Assembly: GCA_963787005.1 (NCBI GenBank)
Contig: CAWBBX010000016.1
Location: 1-64,000 of the forward strand
Direction of reading: 5' to 3'
Source of the DNA: FEN-1297 sp963787005
GTDB taxonomy: Bacteria; Bacteroidota; Ignavibacteria; Ignavibacteriales; Ignavibacteriaceae
DNA: 64,000 nucleotides
Shown here: piece after piece, positions 1 to 8,438 of the stretch
Numbering within the stretch: position 1 is the stretch's first letter
Layout: each line of letters begins with the position of its first letter
The notes under the pieces: generated by a model
Database searches by the model: none
Seen by the model: the letters and a program-made list of their open reading frames with translations, nothing else
What the model was told of the DNA's origin: nothing
Made by a program: the position numbers and the translations under genes

Positions 1-476
1 AAGGCGCCGGCCCGCACCGCGATCGCGGCGGTGTAGGTGCCGGCCCGAGAGTCGCGGAGGACGCCGACCTGATCTGAGCGGGTCGGGCACTGACAGCATC
101 TCGAGGCCATCGAGCTCGGGCCGGCAGCGATGACCTTTAGAAGGCGACCTCCTCGTCTTTCATCGTCGCCCCGCCCTGCGGGCTCGCTGACCGATAGCCG
201 CGCTTGCGGTAACCGGGGCGCAGCGCCCACCGCGAGCCCGACCGGCGCCCACTCCTCCAGCGTGCCGTCCCTCGAACGGCAGGTAGATCAACGCGCCGCC
301 CGCTCCCAGGACGAGAAGCGCCACGATCATCCCGGCCCAACTGCGCAGCAGGTACAACGCCCCCAGCGCCAGCAGCGCCGCCGCGCCGACGACGAGGACC
401 TGACCCATGCGCAGCAGGCCGAACGGGGCGCCCCAGCATCGAGCGGGCCGGGGCGACAGCGCCACCTCCCGCTCAC
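1..476 (-). CDS. SCO6880-family (PrgI-like plus VirB4-type) conjugation protein, N-terminal part, frame-broken
   Basis: Only the first 150 or so codons lie in the window. In Actinobacteria the full SCO6880 family joins a PrgI-like membrane segment to a VirB4-like ATPase and belongs to conjugative type IV secretion modules. A GTG at 476-474 follows a perfect AGGAGG (plus-strand 483-488) by 6 bases, just after the TrbL-like gene. Translation gives two adjacent hydrophobic helices (around MGQVLVVGAAALLALG and WAGMIVALLVLGAGGALIY), then TLEEWAPVGL, WALRPGYRKRGYRS and VGVLRDSRAGTYTAAIAV, which match the family's early conserved blocks. The blocks lie in different frames, so several one-base indels interrupt the gene. 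The family is inferred from motif resemblance; the ATPase domain itself is outside the window. Confidence 0.6.
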
Positions 477-494
477 GACCCGCCTCCTTTGGCC

Positions 495-2255
495 TCAGCC
501 GATCCCTGCCCAGCGCTCGGGCGCGGCGGACGCGATCCCGCCCGCTCCCGCGCCCCCGCCCGACGCCTCGCTCGGCTCGGCTGCCGGCGGCGGCTGCTTC
601 TGAGTTTGGCCATTGCCACCCTTGTCCGGAACGGAGGCCGGCGGCGATCCCGACGAGGGCGCCTGCCCTCCTCCGGCCTCCCCGGCCTGCGGCCGGCGAG
701 CGCTCCCGCGCCGCCCTCGGCCGCCGGCGGCCGTGCCACCGGACCGCCTCCGCCGCCAGCCGTCGCCGGGCTCCCGCCCTCGCTCGCCCGCTCGCCGGCG
801 TCCCCGGCAGCCCGCGCCTCTCCGCTCGCCGCCAGCCGCTCGCCTCCGGCACTCGCCGCCTTCGCCGTTCCGACCGCGGCGGCGACGGGGACGAGCCCCG
901 ACCGCCGCCGGCCCGGCTGCGGCCGCCTCCGCGACGGGCGCCGCCTCTCCTCCCTTCGTCGCGCCTCCGCCGCCGCCGCTCGGCCCCTTCGAGGGCTTGC
1001 CGCCCCCCTCACCGCCGCCGCTCCCGGGACGCCCTCCACCTCCACCGCCGCCCGCCGCCCAGTTCGCCCGGCTGAGCCGCTGGACCATCATCACCGAGTT
1101 CGCCAGCTCGACGCCGCGCACCGCGCCGCCCGCCGCGCTCTGGCGGCTGTAGGCGGCGGCGACGGCGGTCTCCGCGAACGGGACCAGCTTGAACAGGACG
1201 AAGGGCGCGAAGCAGGCCAGCAGCAGCATCGCCGCCGCCGCGAGCACCTGCTCGACCGAGCCTTCGTTGTGGGCCAAGAGGCTCGCCGCGAGGGAGATGA
1301 TCGCGACGATCACGAACTTGGAGAAGAGACGACGATCAGCAGCTCGCAGGTCTTCGCAGCGCTGAGGACCAGCGCGGCCAGATGACGCCGCGATCGCGAG
1401 CGGCATGAAGAGGGCGACGACGTAGACCGCCGCGTCGCGCATCAGCAGCTCGATCCAGACGAAGAAAGCCGCAAAGGCCGTCACCACCGCGGCGATGAAA
1501 CCGATGAACAGCGGCACCGCCACGGCACCGCCCGCCGCGCCTGCGGCACCGCCGGCTGCGGTCCCGGCTGCCGCCCCATAACCGCCGCCAACGGAGATCA
1601 GGGCTTCGACCGCGCCCTTGAGGAACTTGTGGGCGTCCTTGCCGGTCGACTGCGTGATCGCTTCGCACATCCCGTCCCCGGTCGCGAGCAGCAGCTGCAC
1701 CACCACGTAGGCGACCGTGGTGGCGATCGCCGCCAGCGGCACGTTGACCAGGAAGACGCGCCAGAGCATCCCCGCGTCGCCGCGACCAAGCGCCTCGAAG
1801 ACGGCGAAGATCAGCATCAGCGCCGCCATCGCCGCCGCGATCCCGACCATCAGCCGGTACTGGTGCAGGAAGCCCCTGCTGAGGAGGTTGGGCGAGGTGG
1901 TCTTGTCGGCCGCTTCGGCGATTTCGCCGAGCAGCCAGACCGCCCCGTCGGCCACCCAGGCGGTGATCTGATTGAAGATCCCCTTGCCGATTCCCGCCGC
2001 CGCTTCTCTCAGCGGGTCGAGCGCCTTGCCGGCGACGCCGAGGATCGGGTCGGTCACCGCCGAGCAGACGTCGGAGACCGGGTTGCCGATCCCCACCGCC
2101 CCGGCGATGGCGCCGATTGGCGCGGTCGCGGCCGTGCCGACGTCGCAAAGCGCGTTGGCCTTCGCCTGCGGCGGGCTCGGCTGCGCCGCCGGGATCACGA
2201 TCCCGGCGAGCAACGCCAGCGCGACCAGCAGGACGACCCTACGGAGCCGCGACAT
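495..2255 (-). CDS. TrbL/VirB6-like polytopic conjugal transfer membrane protein
   Basis: Predicted inner-membrane channel subunit of a type IV secretion system. A signal-like N-terminus (LRRVVLLVALALLAGIVIP) precedes an amphipathic soluble part, then several strong membrane helices (for example MVGIAAAMAALMLIFAVFEAL, VNVPLAAIATTVAYVVVQLL, PLFIGFIAAVVTAFAAFFVW, FVIVAIISLAASLLA, LAAAAMLLLACFAPFVLF). The C-terminal third is a low-complexity Gly/Pro/Ala/Lys tail, as in actinobacterial TrbL-like proteins. Around 1330-1390 two or three compensating indels replace an expected WPRWSSALRRTCELLIVVLF with a scrambled stretch, and the frame of the tail below about 1000 is uncertain. The ATG overlaps the end of the upstream gene by 17 bases, indicating an operon. 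TrbL/VirB6 is assigned by topology and context. Confidence 0.7.
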   Translation of the reverse strand: MSRLRRVVLLVALALLAGIVIPAAQPSPPQAKANALCDVGTAATAPIGAIAGAVGIGNPVSDVCSAVTDPILGVAGKALDPLREAAAGIGKGIFNQITAWVADGAVWLLGEIAEAADKTTSPNLLSRGFLHQYRLMVGIAAAMAALMLIFAVFEALGRGDAGMLWRVFLVNVPLAAIATTVAYVVVQLLLATGDGMCEAITQSTGKDAHKFLKGAVEALISVGGGYGAAAGTAAGGAAGAAGGAVAVPLFIGFIAAVVTAFAAFFVWIELLMRDAAVYVVALFMPLAIAASSGRAGPQRCEDLRAADRRLFSKFVIVAIISLAASLLAHNEGSVEQVLAAAAMLLLACFAPFVLFKLVPFAETAVAAAYSRQSAAGGAVRGVELANSVMMVQRLSRANWAAGGGGGGGRPGSGGGEGGGKPSKGPSGGGGGATKGGEAAPVAEAAAAGPAAVGARPRRRRGRNGEGGECRRRAAGGERRGAGCRGRRRAGERGREPGDGWRRRRSGGTAAGGRGRRGSARRPQAGEAGGGQAPSSGSPPASVPDKGGNGQTQKQPPPAAEPSEASGGGAGAGGIASAAPERWAGIG

Positions 2256-2889
2256 AGGAGCGCATCCCTTTCAGCAGGTCCGCGAGGGCGAAGCCTTCGC
2301 CGCCTTCGCGCGGTGAGAGCAGGCGCGGGGTCGGGCCGAAGGCTGCCCGGCTGCCCGCGATCTTCCAGTCGCCTCGCGCCAGACGAGGACCGTGCGCGAG
2401 GTGCCGAAGTAGGCGGCGGGCTCGGCGGTCGTCGCGTTGCCGAGGACGGTGAAGCCCCAGGTGCGAATCACCGCGCGCTGCGGGGAGTAGGCAGCACGCG
2501 GTAGAGCACCGGGACGCCGAAGTAGGCGGTCGGCACCTTCGCCCGCAGCCCTTCGCCGAGCGGCCCGGCGGCGAGGCGCCTGGCGCCGGCTTCGTTGGCG
2601 GCCATCATCGTCGGCCCGAAGCCGGGCGTCGCCACGGCTTCGATCCGCTTGCGCAGGCCGCCGTGGCGCAGGATCGCGGGGTTCGCGAAGGCCTGCTGGT
2701 AGCCGGCGTTGGCCGCGATCGCTCCGGCGCGGCTGTGGGGTAGCCGACCCCGACTCCCCCGGACCCGAGGCGGGTAGGTCCGGGGGAGCCGGGGTCGGGC
2801 GGTGCGGGGGCACTGTGGCCGGCGGCGCTCAGCCGGCCGGCGAGGGCGGCGAGGGCGAGGGCGGCGGCGATGAGCAGGGCGCGTCGCAT
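2239..2889 (-). CDS. Exported or membrane-anchored conjugation accessory protein, frame-broken
   Basis: About 215 residues when the frames are joined. It opens with a hydrophobic signal/anchor (MRRALLIAAALALAALAGRL), then a Pro/Gly linker. A conserved-looking helical part follows (recognisable pieces FANPAILRHGGLRKRIEAVA and MMAANEAGARRLA), then a beta-rich C-terminal part (VIRTWGFTVLGNATTAEPAA, TSRTVLVWREATG) and the end GFALADLLKGMRSYVAAP. These pieces fall in different frames, implying at least three indels between 2330 and 2740. Proteins of this layout sit beside TrbL-like genes in actinobacterial mobile elements, where a VirB8-like scaffold role has been a reasonable guess. The function is not established, and I recognise the neighbourhood rather than a named family. 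It lies between the pilin candidate and the TrbL-like gene and overlaps the latter by 17 bases. Confidence 0.6.
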
Positions 2890-2893
2890 CGGC

Positions 2894-3213
2894 CTATTTG
2901 ACGCCGGTGCCGGCGCTGTAGAAGAAGTTGATGACGGCGGCGACGGCGCCGATCCCGAAGGCGCCGCCGACCGACTTCAGCATCCGCTCTTTGCCTCGGC
3001 CGCCTGGCTGTAGTTCTGGGCGCGACTGCCGAAGCCCCATTGGGCGGCGCCGATCACAAAGGCGGCGACGCAGGCCAGGAGTGCCAGGGCCGCCGCTCCG
3101 TTCAGCAGCTTCTGGAATGCCGCCGACCCGGGCAGGCCGCCGGGGTTCGGGTTGACGTCGACCTTCGCCGCCGCCTGGATCAGCCACAGCTGGGCCGTCT
3201 CGAGGATTCCCAC
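2894..3213 (-). CDS. DUF6112-type two-helix protein, VirB2/TrbC-like pilin candidate
   Basis: First gene of the minus-strand transfer operon. A GTG start at 3213 follows AAGGAG with 8 bases between. The product is about 105 residues: a short amphipathic N-terminus, the NPNPGGLPGSAAFQKLLNG motif, a first membrane helix (AALALLACVAAFVIGAAQWG), a polar loop with NYSQAAEAKERML, and a second helix (FGIGAVAAVINFFYSAG). This matches the layout of DUF6112 proteins from actinobacterial conjugation loci and the two-helix architecture of VirB2/TrbC pilins. A one-base deletion near 2990 splits it: one frame ends soon after SQAAEAK, another resumes at ERMLKSVGG. The pilin role is inferred from size, topology and position next to TrbL. 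Confidence 0.65.
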
Positions 3214-3448
3214 CGCTCCATCTCCTTGTCGTCGTTCGACGTGTGCGCGGTGTAAGTGCCGCGCGGGAGATGGCGGTTCCGGGGAATTTCAGGACCGTGC
3301 CGAGAAGTCGGCCATTCGTGGGTCCACTACGACTCGCCGATGTCTCTGCAGGGATGGCATGACGGGGCAGCAATCACCCGATGGGCCGTCGCCGGCCTCC
3401 GTCGACGAGCAGCGCGTGGACCCGCTTAGGCAGCTGCTGCTCCTCGCG

Positions 3449-3630
3449 GAGGCTGTCGCACAAGCCCTTGGCGGAAATGCCACGGTGCCGGCGCACAACC
3501 GCACCTGGGACGCGCTGCTCTGGCAGTGGGCTTGCGAATCGCTCTGGGCCGAGCCCGAGTCGAGGCCTCATTTCTGAAGGGGCCGGAGATCGGCGCACAT
3601 CGCTTCGCCGGGGGTTTGTGCGACAGGCTC
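3449..3630 (+). mobile_element. 182-bp MITE-like element, copy A
   Basis: Non-coding element with imperfect 25-bp terminal inverted repeats. The left end is GAGGCTGTCGCACAAGCCC; the right end read on the minus strand is GAGCCTGTCGCACAAACCC. It is bordered by a 4-bp direct duplication, CGCG at 3445-3448 and 3631-3634. An equally long copy at 8173-8354 differs at only six positions, all transitions. It has no transposase, so it would have been moved in trans by an insertion sequence sharing these ends. It lies between the pilin candidate and the end of the nuclease-like gene. Confidence 0.85.
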
Positions 3631-3698
3631 CGCGCGAAGCGGGAGTGCTAGAGGCAGGCCTGGCGCCGACGAACACAGATCAAGGGCCTTCGCCAAAC

Positions 3699-4772
3699 TC
3701 AGCCTTGCTCAGGCTGCAAGCGCAATACCCACAGCTTCAGCCGACGGTCTGAGCGCTCGAAGTAGTCCGCTGGTATCAGAGAGCCGATCTCGCCGGGCTC
3801 GGAATGGTGGTCGAGGCGCCGCACGGCCCCCTCGTCGTCAAGCGTTATCTCATTGAACATCGCCGAGAACATCGAGCTGAGGGCGCCAACGATGGCAAAG
3901 CCCTGCCGCTCGGCAATCTTCCGTGCCTCCTCCGGCGGGGCCGCCTGCAAGGCGAAAGACGTAATCCGGCCCGCTGAGTCGATCTCGGCCGGTATTTCAA
4001 TGTCCCAGCTTCCGTAGCGGAACAACAGGAAGGCGATCTGCTGCTCGACCTCGTCCGCGAGTTGCTTCCCAGCGGCGAGCATTTGAGTCTGTCTGATGAC
4101 GACGGTGGCGGTGTCCGGGCGGAGGCGCTCACCCAGCTCCTCGACTTCGAGCCGCAACTCCAGCGGTGGAACCGTCCCTATTGTGCGATCGCCGAAGCGC
4201 GCCATCTGATTGAGCCGGATCGCCTCGGTCAGCTTCAGCTCGTACTGCCCTCCACGTTGCTGCATTCGGTCGAGGTCGACCAGCGTCCACAGGTTGGCAG
4301 CCGACCAGTAGTGGGCTATCGCCACAGGCGCACCAGTCAATGCACCGTAGCGGCGGAGTCCGTCGACCTCGGCTTCTGGAACGCGATGGCGAAACTCGCG
4401 CGGGTTGGGCGGAACCGCCTTGACCTCGACAAGCACCTGGCGACCGCCGGTGTCGATAGCGCGGTAGTCCGGCAGCTTGACTTGACCCTGCGCGTCCTCG
4501 TAGTAGACCTGCCCCTCATCCTCCTCGACCAACAACTGGAAGCTGCCCAGCGCTACGAGAACCGCTCGGAACATCGCCTCGACGCGCAAGCCGTGGAGAC
4601 GACTTGGGTTGCCGAGAGAGGCACGAGCACCAACAGCCAGTCGGTGCATCAACTCATCGACGCCCCCGGCCTCGTCTACAGATCGCTGGGCGACAGTGGG
4701 GAGGTCCAGCGCCGACAGGAGCTTCAACGAGCCGATGCCCTGGCTGTCACGTGGCTGTCGTCGGATCATCAT
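3699..4772 (-). CDS. PD-(D/E)XK nuclease-like protein next to short Argonaute
   Basis: 357 residues, no membrane segment or signal. Residues 101-118 read PDYRAID then VLVEVK: an acidic residue at D102 or D107, a short beta hairpin, then E116-V-K118. With helix glutamate E65 (GLRVEAMF) this fits the restriction-endonuclease-like PD-(D/E)XK core. The remaining two thirds (LELRLEVEELGERLRP, FRYGSWDIEIPAEIDSAGRI) matches nothing I recognise and shows no clear APAZ domain. The start is two consecutive ATGs at 4772/4769, 37 bases after the Argonaute stop on the same strand, so it is probably the third gene of the SIR2-APAZ/Argonaute operon. It may be an effector, an accessory factor or an independent defence nuclease. 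The nuclease fold is an inference from motif spacing. Confidence 0.6.
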   Translation of the reverse strand: MMIRRQPRDSQGIGSLKLLSALDLPTVAQRSVDEAGGVDELMHRLAVGARASLGNPSRLHGLRVEAMFRAVLVALGSFQLLVEEDEGQVYYEDAQGQVKLPDYRAIDTGGRQVLVEVKAVPPNPREFRHRVPEAEVDGLRRYGALTGAPVAIAHYWSAANLWTLVDLDRMQQRGGQYELKLTEAIRLNQMARFGDRTIGTVPPLELRLEVEELGERLRPDTATVVIRQTQMLAAGKQLADEVEQQIAFLLFRYGSWDIEIPAEIDSAGRITSFALQAAPPEEARKIAERQGFAIVGALSSMFSAMFNEITLDDEGAVRRLDHHSEPGEIGSLIPADYFERSDRRLKLWVLRLQPEQG

Positions 4773-4809
4773 GCATCGACGCTAGCGTCAACGCCGCGAT
4801 ACTCGCCAG

Positions 4810-6234
4810 CTACATGAAGAACCTGAACTGATAGGGCGACGACCCCAGACCCGGCATTCGCTTGACCACCCGGGCGAGCACCTTGGCGTAGCTCATAGTC
4901 ACCGGCAATAGGTCGTAGAGAGCGTCGTTGTTCCAGTCCATCTTCGACAGCGCCAAGGCCGCTCGGGCGGTGTCGTCCCAGGGGCCGTGGCCGGCATGCC
5001 GGACGAGGCGCACGGGGCGGGGCGTCGACCGCGAGCCCTGGAAGTACGAGCCGCGCCGGTCAATCCCGCGGACTGAGCCGTGCGCCCACAGCAGCGCCTC
5101 CTTCGGACCCAATCCGATGACGGTGCCGCGCTCGACCGGGTACATGGCTGCCTTCCCCTTCTTGCCGCTGCCCTTAGGGCGGTCGATCCGCACACCTCGC
5201 CAGCCGACGTCCTCGACGACCTGCACCAGATCGACCGCCTCGCACAGGTGCAGGGCCTCCATGCAGCCGTCGACCTCATCGCGCTTGAACTCGGTGGTCT
5301 TGTGAACTATCACCCGCCGGGGCGTGCGGCCAGCGTGACGGCGGCGATAAAGCTCCATCGAGCGCGTCATCACCCGAAACATCTCAGTGCGCGAAAGGAA
5401 TGGATTCTCGCGCTGGACTTCTACCTCGTGAGTGTCGTAGGCGACGAACTCCAGGCCTGATCCCTCTGCATCGAAGACCTGGCTGCAGCAGGTGACGAAG
5501 CGTGGTCGAGCAGACTCCATCGGACGCACTGCGTAGGAGATACCGATATATGCAGTCTCGGCATCCGCGTCGGCAAGCTTCCAGGGGATGCCGCCGGCCT
5601 TGGCGTAGAGGGCCACGCCGATGCGCCACATGACCGAAGCACGGTGCGGGTAGGAAAGCGCCTTGTCCTCACGCACGATCTGCACGGGCAGGCGGCGAGC
5701 GGCGGTTGCCGCCTTTATGTGGTCGTGCAGGTCGAAGTCCTCGTTCGGGCCACCATAGAACCCGCGCTCCCAGCGCAAGGGCAAATAGATGAAGAGCACG
5801 TCGAACTGATCGCGATAGGCCTCAAGTGCCTGGACGGCGCGTGTGATCCGGTCGGCCAGCACGACGTGTGGCGTCGGCGAGGAGGAGAACTCCTCCTCAA
5901 GCCCATCGTCCAGCTCGGCATGACAGCCGCCGCCCGCGCCGCGCATGCGAATCCCGAAGACATTGTGGAAACCCGGCCACTCCGGCAAGTACTCCTTGCG
6001 CTCGGTGGGCTGATAGCTGGAGTTGAGCTCTTTCAGAAAATCGTACAGGCGCTGGCTCGCACCGAAGGGAGCCAAGGTGGCTACCCGCACCGGGTCGGGC
6101 ACGAGACCCTTTGAGTGCGGTCCGTAGGCCAGTAGGCCGCGTAGCGGGTGAACATGCCGGTCCGAGCTTTGGTCGGCATGGAACGACAGCTCGGGCTCGG
6201 GCAGCCAAAGGTGCGGGGCGATCTCGGTGCTCAT
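4810..6234 (-). CDS. Short prokaryotic Argonaute (MID-PIWI), catalytically inactive
   Basis: 474 residues, the size of short pAgo proteins that contain only MID and PIWI. Residues about 200-235 carry RASVMWRIGVALYAKAGGIPWKL followed by ETAYIGISYAV. The K-A-G-G-x-P-W-K motif and the following strand are the signature start of PIWI. The first catalytic aspartate expected in the strand (GID) is replaced (GIS), so the PIWI slicer site looks dead, as in other short pAgos. The C-terminus ends in a hydrophobic FRFFM, where Argonautes place their terminal carboxylate. The ATG overlaps the stop of the SIR2-APAZ gene by 4 bases (ATGA), so the two are translationally coupled. Known systems of this type load a guide RNA and sense invading DNA as a heterodimer with SIR2-APAZ. 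Confidence 0.85.
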   Translation of the reverse strand: MSTEIAPHLWLPEPELSFHADQSSDRHVHPLRGLLAYGPHSKGLVPDPVRVATLAPFGASQRLYDFLKELNSSYQPTERKEYLPEWPGFHNVFGIRMRGAGGGCHAELDDGLEEEFSSSPTPHVVLADRITRAVQALEAYRDQFDVLFIYLPLRWERGFYGGPNEDFDLHDHIKAATAARRLPVQIVREDKALSYPHRASVMWRIGVALYAKAGGIPWKLADADAETAYIGISYAVRPMESARPRFVTCCSQVFDAEGSGLEFVAYDTHEVEVQRENPFLSRTEMFRVMTRSMELYRRRHAGRTPRRVIVHKTTEFKRDEVDGCMEALHLCEAVDLVQVVEDVGWRGVRIDRPKGSGKKGKAAMYPVERGTVIGLGPKEALLWAHGSVRGIDRRGSYFQGSRSTPRPVRLVRHAGHGPWDDTARAALALSKMDWNNDALYDLLPVTMSYAKVLARVVKRMPGLGSSPYQFRFFM

Positions 6235-7969
6235 GTTCGCGCCCGCTTGGAGAAGGCGGTCGTCACCGAGAGGCCGAAGACGGCGTCGATGCCGTCGGAG
6301 ATGCCCAGCGCCCGGAGCTGGCCGCCGCTGCCGTAGAGGTGGCGGCTCCAGAAGTCGACCAGCTCGTTCAGTTTGCGGTTATAGCGTCGCACCGTACGCT
6401 CACGCGCGAAGTCCGACCCCGCAGCCCTGCTTGAGTCATCCACGCCCACAAAGAGGGTGCGGGGCTCGATGAGGAACCACAGCTTGTCGTCGGCCCAGTC
6501 CAGTCGCGCACTAACTCCCTCGTGCCAGGTCACGGACGGATGACCGGGGAGGGACCCCGTTAGGTCGCCGACGAGCCCGCGCAGCGGCATCCATGTTGGA
6601 TCGCTTGAATCGGCCGGGTACAGCAGGTCGCTACTCCGTCGGCGCATATGTACCAAGCCGCGATGACTTGCCACAGCGCGGGCCATGGCAGCCCGCAGCA
6701 GTCCACGCTCGCCCGAGTCGTATCGAAGTCGCTTGGTCTCGACGGTGTGCAGGTCGAACTCGTCGATCCCATACGGCTCGAGCGCCGCGCGCACGTCGGC
6801 GTCTGACCCGAACGTCAGGACTCCGCTGCGAACGCGGGCAAAAAGGAGGTCGACGCCGGCCTTTTCCACCGCCTCGGCAATCTCGCCGTAGCCGCCGATC
6901 GCGCAGACCACGCGTCGACACACCGAGGGCGATTCGACAACTTGCAGAGCGTTGAGCCGCACGACAGGGAAGCCACGCCCGCCGGAGGGACGGGCGCCCC
7001 CACCAGCGCCGACGTCGAGAGGCGAAGTCATCGAGCGCTCCTGTATCGAGTCTATCAATCAGGCGCACGATGTCCCGTATCGCCTCATCGAAGTCCTCCA
7101 CCCGCACCAAAGTGGCATCCACCCCAGCTTCGGCGGCACGCGAAATGAGCTGGCCCACGCGCTCGTGGGCCCCTCCTCACCTCGATGGAGCCAAAAGAGC
7201 CCCGCCGGGAACGGGCCGTCGGTGTCAAGTGCCTCCTCTATGGCGTCCATCACCGAGTCGTCGCGCCCGGAGTACCCGGCCACCACCAAGCCGTGACGAC
7301 GACACGAGTCGACGAGCAACTGGCGAAGCTGCGCGTCCTGATGGCGCAGCTCGTCGGAAGTGTTCTTTAGCCGGCGCGAACGGAAGTCACCGTGTAACTT
7401 GACCTCAATCGGCCAGCGCGACTCGCCGATGAGCTCTGCCGCCTGATCCGACCGATCGAGCGCTACGGTCGTAAGCGGTCCCGTCGCGCCATAGACGCGC
7501 GCGCATGCGTCCGCCACCATCGCGTCGAAGTTGGTCGTCCACACCACTCGGCAGAGGCCAGCCTTCATGAGCGCTGCCAGTGCCAGATGCCCGTATGAAG
7601 GCCTCGCGCCGGCGATCTTGGCGTCAATGTAGGTGCGGCGATCCGCCTCGGCAGGGTAGGCCGCCTCAAACAACGCCGCGTACTCGTCCGGCGCCGCCTG
7701 GCGCGGCATACCATCGGAGGCGTCGATGTGTCCCTGAAGCTGGGTGCGGACAGCCGGGCTGGAGAGTCAGCGACCGACTCCGCCGATACGCGGCGTTGCG
7801 AAACAAACAGGCGTTGCTTGAACCCCCACACCATCTGCTCGGCGGTGGGTATGCCCGAAGCCGCCGAGGCGCCCGCGCCGAGAAGCCACATCAGGTTGCT
7901 CGCACGTAGCGAAAAGCGCCGCGTGAAGTCGTCCGCGCCAATCTCTGGGATGACCGCTAGCTGAGCCAT
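6231..7969 (-). CDS. SIR2-APAZ NADase effector of a SPARSA-type defence system, frame-broken
   Basis: About 580 residues after joining frames. The N-terminal SIR2 domain has the Rossmann motif LLGAGASAASGIPTAEQM (residues 29-46), the catalytic asparagine in VVWTTNFDAMV (about 147), the catalytic histidine in IEVKLHGDFRSR (about 192), and GYSGRDDSV. The C-terminal APAZ domain contains VVRLNALQV, VETKRLRYDSGERGLL, ARLDWADDKLWFLIEPR and RRYNRKLNELVDFW, the pattern of APAZ partners of short pAgo. Indels near 7770, 7175 and 7030 split the gene into overlapping frames. The start ATG at 7969 is the closest one upstream of the SIR2 motif. In the known family, guide-directed recognition of foreign DNA by the pAgo partner triggers NAD(+) depletion and cell death or dormancy. 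Both catalytic residues are present, so this copy should be active once the frame is repaired. Confidence 0.85.
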
Positions 7970-8172
7970 ATACCAGCCAAGGGACGTTAGACCGCAGAGC
8001 GGACGGCATAGGCACGCATCGAGGGAAGACGCACGCTGCGCACGCCCCAGGCTCCCCCGACCGCCTGCCGAGTTCATGGCGGCGCAGGAGCCTCGGTGGT
8101 CGCCGCACGTCCCCTGGTTCGCCGAGTTGGACACCGCGCTAGACCCCACAGGGCCTGCTTCTCCTTTCGCGT

Positions 8173-8354
8173 GAGGCTGTCGCACAAACCCTTGGCGGAA
8201 ATGCCACGGTGCCAGCGCACAACCGCACCTGGGACGCGCTGCTCTGGCAGTGAGCTTGCGAATCGCTCTAGGCCGAGCCCGAGTCGAGGCCTCATTTCTA
8301 AAGGGGCCGGGGATCGGCGCACATCGCTTCGCCGGGGGTTTGTGCGACAGGCTC
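8173..8354 (+). mobile_element. 182-bp MITE-like element, copy B
   Basis: Second copy, same orientation and same length as 3449-3630, with six transitions between them. Its left terminus GAGGCTGTCGCACAAACCC and right terminus GTTTGTGCGACAGGCTC are near-perfect inverted repeats. It is bordered by its own 4-bp duplication, GCGT at 8169-8172 and 8355-8358. The different duplication from copy A shows that each copy inserted separately. It lies upstream of the SIR2-APAZ start, so the two copies bracket the whole defence operon. Confidence 0.85.
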
Positions 8355-8438
8355 GCGTGGATGCAGCAGGGTCGCGCTAGTCGGACCTCCTCGGCGGTAG
8401 CTGGATGTCCGGCGGCACCGAAATGCGGACCCTCCCGA

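Noticed and set aside
130..1385. Long plus-strand frames rich in Arg/Pro/Ser opposite the TrbL-like gene
   Set aside because: Biased shadow frames of GC-rich DNA; they lack motifs and overlap a gene with clear membrane segments.
3289..3752. Short frames crossing the MITE and its flanks
   Set aside because: They match the non-coding element on one or both strands and have no recognisable protein features.
3449..8354. Single composite transposon made of two MITEs
   Set aside because: Each copy has its own 4-bp target duplication (CGCG, GCGT), so they inserted separately.
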